A stretch of 9,309 nucleotides of DNA from Calditrichota bacterium (GTDB lineage Bacteria; Zixibacteria; MSB-5A5; GN15; FEB-12). The position numbers were made by a program, and so were the translations under genes. Location of the stretch: assembly GCA_008501655.1 (NCBI GenBank), contig QQUK01000345.1, positions 1 to 9,309 of the forward strand, written 5' to 3'. Below are positions 1 to 8,958 of the stretch, in pieces; position 1 is the first letter of the stretch, and every line of letters starts with the position of its first letter. The notes below the pieces were generated by a model that had not been told where the DNA came from, searched no databases, and saw nothing but the letters and a program-made list of their open reading frames with translations.

Positions 1-411
1 ACTGAGGATATGATTGATGTTCCCCTTGATTATGAGTCTTTGCAGGCAAAAGGTTCAATGCTTGGTTCCGGTGCCATAATTGTTTTTAACGAAGATACTT
101 GTATCGTCTGGGTGATAAAAAAACTCATCCATTTTTATCGGCATGAATCATGCGGAAAATGTACCCCTTGTCGTGAGGGTACAGGATGGCTGGAACAGAT
201 GATCAATCGTATCGAAGCCGGTCAGGGACAACCGGGTGATATTGAAAAAATAGAAGAAGTTTGTGGAAATATATTAGGACGGACAATCTGTCCTTTAGGC
301 GATGCTGCTGTTATGCCGATTCAGTCGACAATTAAACATTGGCGTGAAGAATGGCAGTATCATATTGACCATAAAAAATGTTTAGTACATTCAAATTTTG
401 AGTTTAAATAA
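1..411 (+). CDS. nuoF: NADH-quinone oxidoreductase subunit F, C-terminal part (5' truncated)
   Basis: This is the C-terminal part of the complex I subunit that binds NADH and FMN and passes electrons to Fe-S cluster N3, in the cytoplasmic peripheral arm. The frame is open from base 1, so the gene begins outside the window; the ATG at base 10 is internal. The visible 136 residues start in the conserved LDYxSLxxxGSMLGSGA region. They then carry the N3 [4Fe-4S] signature SCGKCTPCREG, with Cys at visible residues 51, 54 and 57, and the fourth ligand 40 residues later at Cys97 in TICPLGDAAVMP. The NADH/FMN-binding Rossmann-like part lies upstream of the window. The C-terminus is short, with no long extension. 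TAA at 409-411 is followed after 2 bp by nuoG. Homologous NAD-reducing hydrogenase or formate dehydrogenase beta subunits share these motifs, but the following nuoG-N order settles the identity. Confidence 0.96.
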   Translation, partial: TEDMIDVPLDYESLQAKGSMLGSGAIIVFNEDTCIVWVIKKLIHFYRHESCGKCTPCREGTGWLEQMINRIEAGQGQPGDIEKIEEVCGNILGRTICPLGDAAVMPIQSTIKHWREEWQYHIDHKKCLVHSNFEFK

Positions 412-413
412 AT

Positions 414-2972
414 ATGTCAGAAGCTGTTAAAAAAGAAACCGATGTCGCCGTTCCAACGGTAACATTTACATTAGACGGGCAACAAGTAACCGTTCCGAAA
501 GGAACTACCGTACTCGAAGCTGCCAAGCAGATAGGGATACATATTCCGACTTTCTGTTGGCATCCGAAACTGAAATCTGTTGGTGCCTGCCGTATGTGTT
601 ATGTTGAAGTTGAGAAGATGCCGAAACTTCAGGTCTCCTGTATGCTTGAGGCAATGAATGACATGGTTGTGTATTCAAACTCTGGGCAGGTCAAGCAGGG
701 AAGAAAAGCGATTATTGAGTTTATCCTGATTAATCATCCGCTTGATTGTCCGACCTGTGATAAAGGTGGTGAATGTGACTTACAGAATCTGACATTTGAA
801 CACGGTTTTGATGACAGCAGATTCGAATTCCAGAAATATCGTTTTGTCGATGAGGGGATGACTTCAACATTCGATGACAAAAAAATCGGTCCTGAAATAG
901 TTCTCAACAGAAACCGCTGTATCCTCTGTTATAAATGTGTTCGTTCAAATAAAGAAGCTTTTGGCGAATATGATTTAGGTGCCTATGAACGCGGTAATAT
1001 TACTGAAATCAATGCAGCACCTGGTCGCGATGTCAACAATCCGTATTCCGGTAACCTTGTTGAAATCTGCCCGGTCGGTGCTTTAACGAACTCAGACTGG
1101 CGTTACAAAATCCGTGTTTGGCTGACAAAAACAACACCTTCGATTGATAATTTTACTTCCTCGGGGATTAATATAAATTTCTATAAAGAAGATCATCAAA
1201 ACAAAATATTCCGTGTAACATCCCGGGAGAACACAGCTATCGATGATGGCTGGATTCCAGATGTAACCCGCTATGGCTACCAGATTATCGGCTCACCTGA
1301 CCGTCTCCAAAAACCGCTTATTAAAAAAGGCGGGAAACAGGTAGAAGCAACCTGGGAAGAAGCAATAAATTTGATTGTTCAGAAATGCGGTGATATCAAA
1401 GAAAAGCTCGGCGGTGTTTGTGTCGGCGGACTTATAGCACCGACACTTGATAATAAATCACTCTACGCATTCTCCCGATTTATCCGAAAGAATTTTAATT
1501 CAAATAATATTGATTTCCGCGGTGATTACAGAATGCTTCCGGATAAACCGGATACATCTTTCGGAGTGCTTCGTTCTCAACCGTTTAAAATTGCAGATAT
1601 CGATGACTCCGATGTAATTATCTCATTCGGGTCAAATATCATTCATGAACACCCGAATGAATATCTTCGTATGAGAAAAGCATACAATTTCAATGGTGCT
1701 AAAATTTATACGATGATGCCGTATGGAATTAAAGCAGCTGATATTTCAAGTCTTGAAATGGTCTACAATCCGGGTACCGATGAGACAGCGATCAATGCAA
1801 TCTGTTTAGCAGGAATCGAACAGAACTTAGTCGATTCAAACTTGGCAAATGAGTATAAGCAGAAAGTAACACCGTCTTCACTTTCCGAAGCAGCCAAACT
1901 TTGTGGTGTCTCAGAAGATTATTTTAGAGTCGTAGCAAAGTCTCTTGCTGAAGGCAAGAAGATTACATTCTTGGCTGGTGAAGTCATTACCCGTTCAAAG
2001 GCACGGGATTTGATTTCATCTGCGATTCTCAATCTGAATAAACTCTTTAATATATCCGGTAAAGGTCAAATTGCTATCTTAGCCTTTTATGCAAATTCCA
2101 AAGGTGCTGAAAAACTCGGACTGCTTCCTGAACCAACTGAAAAATTAAAAACTGTTCTGAAAGAGAACTTCGGAAGTTATCCTGAAACAACTCCCCGGAC
2201 AACCGACTCGATGATGGCATATATTAAAAAAGAAGAAATTAAAGCAATGTTTGTCTTTGGTGCAAATCCGGTTATGTTATATCCCGACCGTGACTTTGTC
2301 AAAGAAGCTTTTGAAAAACTTGATTTCTTAGTTGTCTCTGATCTTTTTGAATCAGAAACAGCCGAACTTGCTGATGTTGTTTTACCGCTTGCAGGTTGGG
2401 CTGAGTATGACGGTGATTATGTCAATCTTGAAGGTGTCAATCAATCAGCTAAACAGGCTGTCAAACCGACAACAACTGCATTGCCGGCGTATGAAATTAT
2501 TCGTCAGATCGCAGCTAAAATGGATGACAACTCTTACACCGCTGAAAATTTGAATAGCGAGATTGCTAAGTGTCTTGCCCTTGATTCTGTGCTGCCATTA
2601 CCAAATGAACTTTTTGAAATTAAACCGGAAACAGAAGAAGTCGAAGGGGAATATCACCTTGCGACTTACATTATAGATGACACCCATCATTCGGGTCACT
2701 TAACAGAAAAAGCTCCGTCACTTGTGAATTTTGCCGCTGAAGGCTATGTCGTACTGTCCGAAGAATTAGCAGCGAAAAATAGTATCAAAGATGGTGAATC
2801 TGTTCGGGTTGAAAGTCCCGTAGGAAAAATTATACTTCCGGTAAAAATAAATGAATTTCTTGATACTGATGTTATTCTGCTTCCGCGAAACTTCCAGTCA
2901 TCACCGGTCACTTCACTTCTTATGCGGAAAAAACGAATAGACCGGGTAAAAATTAGTAAGGTGGATGGATAA
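414..2972 (+). CDS. nuoG: NADH-quinone oxidoreductase subunit G
   Basis: This is the large Fe-S subunit of the complex I peripheral arm (852 aa, somewhat shorter than the roughly 900 aa of E. coli NuoG). An N-terminal [2Fe-2S] ferredoxin domain has N1b ligands Cys48, Cys59, Cys62 and Cys76. The His-Cys3 N5 site is His108, Cys112, Cys115 and Cys121, and the N4 site is Cys169, Cys172, Cys175 and Cys219. The rest resembles a molybdopterin oxidoreductase domain, with the FVFGANP motif near 613-619 and a C-terminal beta domain from about 777. In complex I this domain is a structural relic without Mo. The ligands of the optional N7 cluster, expected just after N4, are absent. The start ATG lies 2 bp after nuoF. 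The best upstream purine run is only a weak GAG, so translation may be coupled to nuoF. Confidence 0.97.
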   Translation: MSEAVKKETDVAVPTVTFTLDGQQVTVPKGTTVLEAAKQIGIHIPTFCWHPKLKSVGACRMCYVEVEKMPKLQVSCMLEAMNDMVVYSNSGQVKQGRKAIIEFILINHPLDCPTCDKGGECDLQNLTFEHGFDDSRFEFQKYRFVDEGMTSTFDDKKIGPEIVLNRNRCILCYKCVRSNKEAFGEYDLGAYERGNITEINAAPGRDVNNPYSGNLVEICPVGALTNSDWRYKIRVWLTKTTPSIDNFTSSGININFYKEDHQNKIFRVTSRENTAIDDGWIPDVTRYGYQIIGSPDRLQKPLIKKGGKQVEATWEEAINLIVQKCGDIKEKLGGVCVGGLIAPTLDNKSLYAFSRFIRKNFNSNNIDFRGDYRMLPDKPDTSFGVLRSQPFKIADIDDSDVIISFGSNIIHEHPNEYLRMRKAYNFNGAKIYTMMPYGIKAADISSLEMVYNPGTDETAINAICLAGIEQNLVDSNLANEYKQKVTPSSLSEAAKLCGVSEDYFRVVAKSLAEGKKITFLAGEVITRSKARDLISSAILNLNKLFNISGKGQIAILAFYANSKGAEKLGLLPEPTEKLKTVLKENFGSYPETTPRTTDSMMAYIKKEEIKAMFVFGANPVMLYPDRDFVKEAFEKLDFLVVSDLFESETAELADVVLPLAGWAEYDGDYVNLEGVNQSAKQAVKPTTTALPAYEIIRQIAAKMDDNSYTAENLNSEIAKCLALDSVLPLPNELFEIKPETEEVEGEYHLATYIIDDTHHSGHLTEKAPSLVNFAAEGYVVLSEELAAKNSIKDGESVRVESPVGKIILPVKINEFLDTDVILLPRNFQSSPVTSLLMRKKRIDRVKISKVDG

Positions 2973-2975
2973 ACT

Positions 2976-3998
2976 ATGCTTGAGATGATAATAATTTCTT
3001 CAATCAAAGTGATCATCGTTGTTATCGCCGTTTTGACCGGTTGTGCATACTCCACTTATATGGAACGGAAAGTAGTCGGTCATATGCAGCATCGTATAGG
3101 ACCTTCGTATGCCGGACCGTTTGGGCTGTTGCAGCCGCTTGCGGATGGCGTCAAACTGATTTTCAAAGAAGAGATTATACCGGATAATATTGAAAAAACT
3201 ACATATCTGCTTGCACCGGCTATCTCATTTATACCGGCTATTCTGACTTTTGCTGTAATACCGTTTGGTAAAGATACTTCTTTCTTCGGATTTGATATCC
3301 CGATGGTACTTTCTGATTTGAATATCGGAATCCTATTTGTGTTCGCGGTAACATCCCTTGGAATCTATGGGATAGTATTAGCAGGCTGGTCTTCTACATC
3401 AAAATATTCTATGATGGGTGCTATTCGTTCATCAGCACAGATGATTTCATATGAGGTCGGTTACGGATTATCGATTATTGGAGTAATATTGATAGCCAAT
3501 ACATTGTCGCTCAGAGAACTTATTGAACTCCAGATGGGACCGCTGTGGGGGACTATTACATTCCTTCCGAATTGGTATATATTCAGTCAGCCACTCGGTT
3601 TTATACTTTTTCTGACCTGCGCTATCGCTGAAACAAACCGGTCACCATTTGATATGGCAGAAGCTGAATCAGAGCTTGTTGCCGGTTACCATACCGAGTA
3701 TTCTTCAATGAAATTTTCTATGTTTTTTATCGGTGAATATGCCAATATGATTGCTGTCTCGTCAGTTGGAGCGACCTTGTTCTTTGGCGGATGGCACGGA
3801 CCGTTTTTAGAATCATTCCCGATGCTGTCAGTTTTCTACTTTGTAGCAAAAGTAATTATGTTTATGTTCTTCTATATCTGGCTCCGGGCAACATTCCCGC
3901 GTTTCAGATATGACCAGTTAATGAATTTTGGATGGAAAGTGCTGTTCCCGCTTGCCTTGTTAAATACAATGGTGACAGCATATTTCGTGATTTTATAA
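2976..3998 (+). CDS. nuoH: NADH-quinone oxidoreductase subunit H
   Basis: This 340-aa polytopic membrane protein (about eight transmembrane helices, the usual family length) joins the peripheral and membrane arms and forms much of the quinone chamber of complex I. After the first helix (about residues 5-28) comes the family signature MERKVVGHMQHRIGP at 29-43, then the GLLQPLADGVKL stretch at 50-61. The acidic cytoplasmic loop AETNRSPFDMAEAESELVAG begins at Ala218. It contains Glu219, Asp226, Glu229, Glu231, Glu233 and Glu241, which in the family line the quinone cavity and the start of the proton path. The ATG lies 3 bp after nuoG; an AAGGTGG purine-rich element at 2958-2964, inside the end of nuoG, can serve as ribosome binding site. 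No anomalies were seen. Confidence 0.97.
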   Translation: MLEMIIISSIKVIIVVIAVLTGCAYSTYMERKVVGHMQHRIGPSYAGPFGLLQPLADGVKLIFKEEIIPDNIEKTTYLLAPAISFIPAILTFAVIPFGKDTSFFGFDIPMVLSDLNIGILFVFAVTSLGIYGIVLAGWSSTSKYSMMGAIRSSAQMISYEVGYGLSIIGVILIANTLSLRELIELQMGPLWGTITFLPNWYIFSQPLGFILFLTCAIAETNRSPFDMAEAESELVAGYHTEYSSMKFSMFFIGEYANMIAVSSVGATLFFGGWHGPFLESFPMLSVFYFVAKVIMFMFFYIWLRATFPRFRYDQLMNFGWKVLFPLALLNTMVTAYFVIL

Positions 3999-4010
3999 AG
4001 CAGGATTGAA

Positions 4011-4511
4011 ATGAAAGATATTTTAAGAGCGATTGGTAATGTATTTTTAAAGATGCCCAAAGGTTTCTTTGTCACCCTGAGACATTTCTTCAAAAAACCG
4101 GTGACTCTCGATTATCCGCGCAAGAAAAAACCGATGACGCCTCGGTACAAGGGTCGCCATTATCTTGAGAGATATGATGACGGGACCGAACGCTGTGTCT
4201 GTTGTGGGCTTTGTGCTGCTGCCTGTCCATCCGATTGTATCTATATGGAACCTGCTGAAAATGAAAAAGGTGAACGGTACGCCAAAATATATGAAATTAA
4301 TCAGATCCGCTGTATCTACTGCGGATTCTGTGAAGAAGCCTGCCCGGAAGAAGCAATCTTCCTGGGACAGGAATATGAGTTCTCAAATTCTGATTTGGAC
4401 TCGTTTATAATGACTAAAGATAAGATGCTCGTTCCTCATCCGAGAAAAGAAAATCCATTTAAAAAGATGTTCCGCCGGATGAGAAAAGCGTATGGAGTTT
4501 TGGATAAATAA
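4011..4511 (+). CDS. nuoI: NADH-quinone oxidoreductase subunit I (two [4Fe-4S] ferredoxin domains)
   Basis: This 166-aa subunit carries clusters N6a and N6b, which relay electrons from NuoG towards NuoB/N2 and the quinone. Two ferredoxin motifs of the CxxCxxCxxxCP type are visible: Cys62, Cys65, Cys68, Cys72 and Cys101, Cys104, Cys107, Cys111. Extra cysteines at 64 and 76 are not ligands in the standard pattern. The N-terminal segment (about 1-30) is amphipathic and basic, as expected for the part that lies against the membrane arm, and YKGRHYLERYDDG at about 46-58 is typical of NuoI. The linker AENEKGERYAKIYEIN between the two motifs is also characteristic. Start choice is supported by CAGGA at 4001-4005, six to seven bases upstream. 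The stop TAA shares its last base with the nuoJ ATG. Confidence 0.97.
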   Translation: MKDILRAIGNVFLKMPKGFFVTLRHFFKKPVTLDYPRKKKPMTPRYKGRHYLERYDDGTERCVCCGLCAAACPSDCIYMEPAENEKGERYAKIYEINQIRCIYCGFCEEACPEEAIFLGQEYEFSNSDLDSFIMTKDKMLVPHPRKENPFKKMFRRMRKAYGVLDK

Positions 4512-5104
4512 TGAATCTTGATACGATAATATTTATAGTCTCTGCGTTAGTCGCTGTCTCCGGTGCTACTATGATGATCTCTCTGCGTAATCCTGTGCTA
4601 TCGGTTATGTCGATGATACTTTCATTGGTTGCACAGGCGGTCCTGTATATTCAACTTGGAGCGCTATTTGTCGGTGCAGTTTTGATTATTGTCTACTCCG
4701 GAGCGATCATGGTATTGTTCCTATTTGTCATTATGCTGTTAAATTTACGCGGTTCCGAAGATCTGGGAAGACAATCATCTCCGATAAAGATGAGTACAAA
4801 GATTCTCTTTTCACTTATGCTTTTTGTAGAGTTCGTATTCGTAATCAAAGTCGGCTTTTTCAAAGGTGATATACCGCTTGGGGTCATGTCGCAGACAACC
4901 GATAATTTCGGTTCTGTCGAATCGGTTGCTGAATTACTCTTTACAAATTACCTCTATCCGTTTGAACTTACATCGGTACTTCTGCTTTCAGCGATTGTTG
5001 GAGCTGTCGTGATGTCAAAAAGGGATGCCGCTGAAACAAAAACAGATGAATCAGCTGTTGCTGTCAAAGATTCAGATTCAAAAGAACAGGTGGTTGAATC
5101 ATGA
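4511..5104 (+). CDS. nuoJ: NADH-quinone oxidoreductase subunit J
   Basis: This membrane subunit (197 aa) corresponds to mitochondrial ND6. It has five predicted transmembrane helices at about 3-22, 28-47, 50-77, 93-113 and 150-168. The third helix carries the best conserved family motif, IVYSGAIMVLFLFVIMLLN, at about 60-78. Its Tyr-Ser-Gly-Ala portion (62-65) corresponds to the helix whose pi-bulge is linked to conformational coupling in complex I structures. Residues from about 170 to the end form a hydrophilic, charged, low-complexity tail rich in Asp, Glu, Lys and Ser; such tails vary freely in this family. The gene starts on the last base of the nuoI stop codon (TAATG) and ends in an ATGA overlap with nuoK, a layout that favours coupled translation. 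Its TGA shows that UGA works as an ordinary stop in this genome. Confidence 0.95.
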   Translation: MNLDTIIFIVSALVAVSGATMMISLRNPVLSVMSMILSLVAQAVLYIQLGALFVGAVLIIVYSGAIMVLFLFVIMLLNLRGSEDLGRQSSPIKMSTKILFSLMLFVEFVFVIKVGFFKGDIPLGVMSQTTDNFGSVESVAELLFTNYLYPFELTSVLLLSAIVGAVVMSKRDAAETKTDESAVAVKDSDSKEQVVES

Positions 5105-5403
5105 TTACTGTAACTGCTTATGTTATCGTTGCTGCTGTCCTGTTTATCATTGGAGCCCTTGGTGTTCTGATTTCCAGAAATCTGATTGTTATGTTCATGT
5201 CTGTCGAGTTAATGCTGAATGCTGCAAATCTCTGCCTGATTGCATTTTCAAGAGCACTGAATGTTATGGACGGTCATGCTATTGTCTTTTTGGTTCTCAC
5301 CGTTGCAGCCGCTGAAGTTGCCGTTGGACTCGGGATGGTGATAAATTTGTATAGAAATAAAGAAACGATAAATATTGATAGATATAATCTGTTAAAATGG
5401 TAG
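5101..5403 (+). CDS. nuoK: NADH-quinone oxidoreductase subunit K
   Basis: This 100-aa protein is the ND4L/MrpC-like subunit, with three transmembrane helices at about 4-24, 28-50 and 60-84. It has the normal length for the family. The two buried membrane glutamates essential for proton transfer in E. coli NuoK, Glu36 (in the SVELMLNAANL motif) and Glu72 (in AAAEVAVGLG), fall at exactly the same numbers here. That supports both the identity and the start codon. The start overlaps the nuoJ stop by 4 bp (ATGA), so translation is probably re-initiated by ribosomes finishing nuoJ. The stop is TAG, followed by 14 bp before nuoL. Confidence 0.97.
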   Translation: MITVTAYVIVAAVLFIIGALGVLISRNLIVMFMSVELMLNAANLCLIAFSRALNVMDGHAIVFLVLTVAAAEVAVGLGMVINLYRNKETINIDRYNLLKW

Positions 5404-5417
5404 AAAGTTTGTAATAC

Positions 5418-7364
5418 ATGTCAGAATATTTATATCTCATACCGCTCTTTCCCTTAATCGGGTTCATTATAAATGGACTTTTAATGGGACGACTTTCAAA
5501 ATCAATCGTCTCAATCATTGCCTGTGGTTCGGTATTTATATCGTTTTTAATCTCACTTTTTTCATTTTTAGAATTAAAATCTCTCCCGGTAGCTAATCGT
5601 CTCCTGGAGCAGACGCTGTTTACCTGGATTCCGTCCGGTGATTTCCATGTCTCTTTTGGTTATTTGCTCGACCCGCTTTCAGCGGTTATGATACTTGTTG
5701 TAACCGGTGTAGGATTTTTAATCCATGTATATTCTACCGGATATATGAGTCATGACCCCGGTTACCAGAGATTTTTCACTTATCTGAATCTTTTTATGTT
5801 CTCAATGCTTACTCTTGTTTTAGGTGATAACTTCCTGCTTATGTTTGTCGGATGGGAAGGGGTAGGTCTCTGTTCCTATTTGTTGATCGGCTTCTGGTTT
5901 CATAAACAGTCAGCGACCGATGCCGGTAAAAAAGCTTTTATTGTCAACCGAATCGGTGATTTCGGATTCCTCTTAGGAATGTTTATCATATTCTGGCATA
6001 TCGGTTCATTGAATTTTGTCGATGTCGTCGCCAAAGCTCCCGAAGTATTCGTCTACGGTGGGGCTGTGGTAACAACAGCCTGTATACTACTATTTATCGG
6101 TGCCACCGGTAAATCGGCACAGATTCCTCTTTATGTCTGGTTGCCTGACGCAATGGAAGGACCGACTCCGGTCTCTGCATTGATTCATGCCGCCACAATG
6201 GTTACGGCTGGTGTCTATATGGTAGTCCGAACCAACGTTCTTTTTGTAATAGCACCGGATGCACTTATGACGGTTGCTGTCATTGGTGCTGCCACCGCAT
6301 TTTTTGCCGCTACAATCGGACTTGCTCAAAATGATATTAAACGTGTACTCGCCTATTCAACTGTCAGTCAGCTTGGATATATGTTCTTAGCCTGTGGTGT
6401 TGCTGCTTTTACCGCTGGTGTCTTTCACCTGATGACACATGCTTTCTTTAAAGCACTCTTATTCCTCGGTGCCGGTTCCGTCATTCATGGCATGTCTGAT
6501 GAACAGGATATGCGAAATATGGGTGGTTTGAGAAAATATATGCCGGTGACATTTAAAACAATGTTTGTCGCAACCCTTGCAATCGCAGGTATTCCGGGAC
6601 TTTCCGGATTCTTCTCTAAAGATGAAATTCTCTGGAAATCATTCTCATCCCAATTCGGACATCCTCTTTTCTGGGTGATTGGTGTTGTCACGGCAGCATT
6701 GACTGCATTCTATATGTTCCGACTTGTCTACCTGACTTTCTACGGAAAAGAACGTATGTCAGCCGAAGCTAAATCACATATCCATGAATCGCCAAAATCA
6801 ATGACTGTCCCGTTGATAGTTCTTGCGGTTCTCTCAGTCATTGGCGGCTGGGTAGGTATCCCGCATATCTTCGGGGTGACAAATTATTTTGAACATTGGC
6901 TTGAACCGGTTATGGCTCAGACTGCATCAGCTTCGGGTGCTGAAGGGCATGCCTTGCTTGCGGGCGGAGGAGATGCCGGGATGGAAATAACACTCATGGT
7001 TGTTTCGGTTCTGCTTGTTCTCATCTCAATATTCTGTGCCTACCTGTTGTACAACAAAAAAACCGAAATTTCAACGTCGCTGGCTAATAAACTCTCGGGA
7101 GTTAAATCTCTTCTTCTAAATAAGTATTATGTCGATGAACTGTACGGCGGGATTGTAATCCGTCCGGTTATATATCTTTCATTGTTCCTTTGGAAAGTCT
7201 TTGATGTTGTCATTATTGACGGACTCATTAACGGTATGGCTGGATGGTATGGTGATATCTCCGATACATTCCGAAAAGGACAGACCGGACGTGTCAGAAC
7301 CTATGCAACCGTATTTATGTTCGGTGTACTAATGATAATTGCTTATATGATAATGGATATATAG
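5418..7364 (+). CDS. nuoL: NADH-quinone oxidoreductase subunit L
   Basis: This 648-aa antiporter-like subunit sits at the distal end of the membrane arm, related to ND5 and MrpA. The conserved WEGVGLCSYLLIGFW segment contains Glu147, equivalent to the essential Glu144 of E. coli. GKSAQIPLYVWLPDAMEGPT at 231-250 holds the pumping Lys232 (E. coli Lys229). HAFFKALLFLGAG carries Lys345 in the discontinuous-helix region. The protein is long enough for the sixteen helices of the family, including the C-terminal lateral helix and anchor. A Gly/Ala-rich loop (about residues 500-517) precedes that C-terminal section. The start is 14 bp after nuoK; the upstream sequence has only a weak purine-rich run (TAGAAAG at 5401-5407). 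The stop TAG is separated from the nuoM ATG by a single base. Confidence 0.97.
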   Translation: MSEYLYLIPLFPLIGFIINGLLMGRLSKSIVSIIACGSVFISFLISLFSFLELKSLPVANRLLEQTLFTWIPSGDFHVSFGYLLDPLSAVMILVVTGVGFLIHVYSTGYMSHDPGYQRFFTYLNLFMFSMLTLVLGDNFLLMFVGWEGVGLCSYLLIGFWFHKQSATDAGKKAFIVNRIGDFGFLLGMFIIFWHIGSLNFVDVVAKAPEVFVYGGAVVTTACILLFIGATGKSAQIPLYVWLPDAMEGPTPVSALIHAATMVTAGVYMVVRTNVLFVIAPDALMTVAVIGAATAFFAATIGLAQNDIKRVLAYSTVSQLGYMFLACGVAAFTAGVFHLMTHAFFKALLFLGAGSVIHGMSDEQDMRNMGGLRKYMPVTFKTMFVATLAIAGIPGLSGFFSKDEILWKSFSSQFGHPLFWVIGVVTAALTAFYMFRLVYLTFYGKERMSAEAKSHIHESPKSMTVPLIVLAVLSVIGGWVGIPHIFGVTNYFEHWLEPVMAQTASASGAEGHALLAGGGDAGMEITLMVVSVLLVLISIFCAYLLYNKKTEISTSLANKLSGVKSLLLNKYYVDELYGGIVIRPVIYLSLFLWKVFDVVIIDGLINGMAGWYGDISDTFRKGQTGRVRTYATVFMFGVLMIIAYMIMDI

Positions 7365-7365
7365 T

Positions 7366-8958
7366 ATGAATATTGATCTTTTAACACTGGTAACATTTTT
7401 TCCGGCTCTTGGGATTCTGCTTTTACTTTTTATCCCTAAAGATAAAGCGGATACTATAAAATCATTATCTTTGATAATTGCATTTGTTACTTTTCTCATT
7501 TCACTTTTCTTGTATGGCGCGTTTGACCCGATTGCAAATGGTATGCAGTTAGAAGTTAATCTGCCATGGATTTCGTCATTTGGAATCAGTTACCATATGG
7601 GAATTGACGGTATCTCACTTCTTATGATCATACTGACAACTATATTAACAGTCCTTGCTATCTTAGCTTCATGGAATTCAATAACTGAAGGTGTCAAAGG
7701 ATACTATATCTCGATGCTCCTGTTGCAGGTCGGTATGATCGGTGTTTTCTGTGCATTGGATCTCTTTTTATTCTATGTCTTCTGGGAGTTGATGCTTATT
7801 CCGATGTATTTTATCATAGGAATGTGGGGCGGTCCAAGAAAACTATACGCAGCTATCAAATTTGTTTTATTTACCATGTTCGGTTCACTGCTGATGCTTG
7901 TTGCTATTATGTTCATTCTCTTTGAATATCAGAGTGTCACAGGTGAATTCTCTTTTGATATGTTAAAAATTATATCTTCACTTTCGTTCGGGTATCAGGA
8001 ACAGCTCTGGCTGTTTGCAGCATTTGCTCTGGCATTTGCTATTAAAGTTCCCCTGTTCCCGTTCCATACCTGGCTCCCCGATGCACATGTTCAGGCACCG
8101 ACCGCTGGTTCAGTTATCCTTGCTGGCGTTTTGCTTAAAATGGGAACCTATGGTTTTATCAGGATTTGTCTGCCGATGTTCCCCGATGCGACAATTACAT
8201 TCATACCGTATATATCAGTCTTAGCCGTTATAGCAATCATTTATGGTGCTCTTGTGGCTATGGTACAAAAAGATGTCAAATCGTTAGTTGCCTTTTCGTC
8301 AGTCTCTCATATGGGATTTATCATGCTTGGTATATTTGCTTTAAATATCCAGGGGCTTGAAGGTGCCGTAATGCAGATGATCAACCACGGAATATCAACA
8401 GGTGCTCTCTTTTTACTCGTTGGAATGATATATGAACGAAGACATACCCGTTTAATCGAAGATTTCGGTGGTATCGCCAAAGTCATGCCGGTATTCTCCG
8501 TAGTATTTATGATTGTAACCCTTTCCTCAATCGGACTTCCGCTGACAAACGGATTTGTTGGTGAATTCCTGATTCTCCTGGGAACATTCAAAGCAAATGT
8601 CTGGTATGCTGTCTTTGCTGCAACCGGAGTAGTTTTCTCTGCTTGCTATATGCTCTGGATGTATCAAAGAGTCTTTTATGGTGATGTTACCAAAGAGGAA
8701 AACAAAAAGCTCCTCGACCTCGACTTGCGCGAAAAAGTCATTTTACTGCCGTTGATTATTTTAATCTTTTGGATCGGTATTTATCCGAAACCGTTTTTTG
8801 ATAAGATTGAACCGGCTGTAAAAAATGTTCTCGAACAGGTCAGTCATGCTTCGTCAGTCCGATTAACAGATGATTATGAAATTATTGCAATAGATAAAGA
8901 GCAACCCGGGCAGGAAAAACTTACTCTTAACCTGTCAGAGGAGTCGGATAAAAAATGA
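7366..8958 (+). CDS. nuoM: NADH-quinone oxidoreductase subunit M
   Basis: This is the second antiporter-like subunit of the membrane arm (530 aa, about fourteen transmembrane helices, related to ND4 and MrpD). Family marks include FYVFWELMLIPMYFIIGMWG with Glu141 (the E. coli Glu144 position) and AIKVPLFPFHTWLPDAHVQA with Lys227 (the E. coli Lys234 position). INHGISTGALFLLVGMIYER is also typical of NuoM rather than NuoL. The last 45 or so residues are hydrophilic and charged, a slightly long tail after the final helix. The gene begins one base after the nuoL stop. It ends in an ATGA overlap with the glutaredoxin-like gene instead of running directly to nuoN, as it would in most nuo operons. 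Its TGA is a second ordinary UGA stop in this window. Confidence 0.97.
   Translation: MNIDLLTLVTFFPALGILLLLFIPKDKADTIKSLSLIIAFVTFLISLFLYGAFDPIANGMQLEVNLPWISSFGISYHMGIDGISLLMIILTTILTVLAILASWNSITEGVKGYYISMLLLQVGMIGVFCALDLFLFYVFWELMLIPMYFIIGMWGGPRKLYAAIKFVLFTMFGSLLMLVAIMFILFEYQSVTGEFSFDMLKIISSLSFGYQEQLWLFAAFALAFAIKVPLFPFHTWLPDAHVQAPTAGSVILAGVLLKMGTYGFIRICLPMFPDATITFIPYISVLAVIAIIYGALVAMVQKDVKSLVAFSSVSHMGFIMLGIFALNIQGLEGAVMQMINHGISTGALFLLVGMIYERRHTRLIEDFGGIAKVMPVFSVVFMIVTLSSIGLPLTNGFVGEFLILLGTFKANVWYAVFAATGVVFSACYMLWMYQRVFYGDVTKEENKKLLDLDLREKVILLPLIILIFWIGIYPKPFFDKIEPAVKNVLEQVSHASSVRLTDDYEIIAIDKEQPGQEKLTLNLSEESDKK
8937..8943 (+). promoter_or_regulatory. Ribosome binding site of the glutaredoxin-like gene
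   Basis: AGAGGAG lies inside the end of nuoM, 11 bases before the ATG at 8955. It is one of the best Shine-Dalgarno matches in the window and supports real, independent initiation at the small gene in addition to coupling through the ATGA overlap with nuoM. The spacing is a little longer than ideal. Confidence 0.7.

Noticed and set aside
2744..3055. Minus-strand open frame of 103 codons across the nuoG/nuoH junction
   Set aside because: It lies opposite well-conserved coding sequence, has no recognisable domain and no sign of its own ribosome binding site; it is a shadow of the real genes.
4193..4240. Extra cysteines (64 and 76) in NuoI as a possible additional metal site
   Set aside because: The eight standard ligands account for both clusters, and extra cysteines next to ferredoxin motifs are common in this family.
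5025..5315. Plus-strand open frame of 96 codons overlapping nuoJ and nuoK in another frame
   Set aside because: The Cys-rich translation is an out-of-frame reading of nuoK, whose identity is secured by Glu36 and Glu72.
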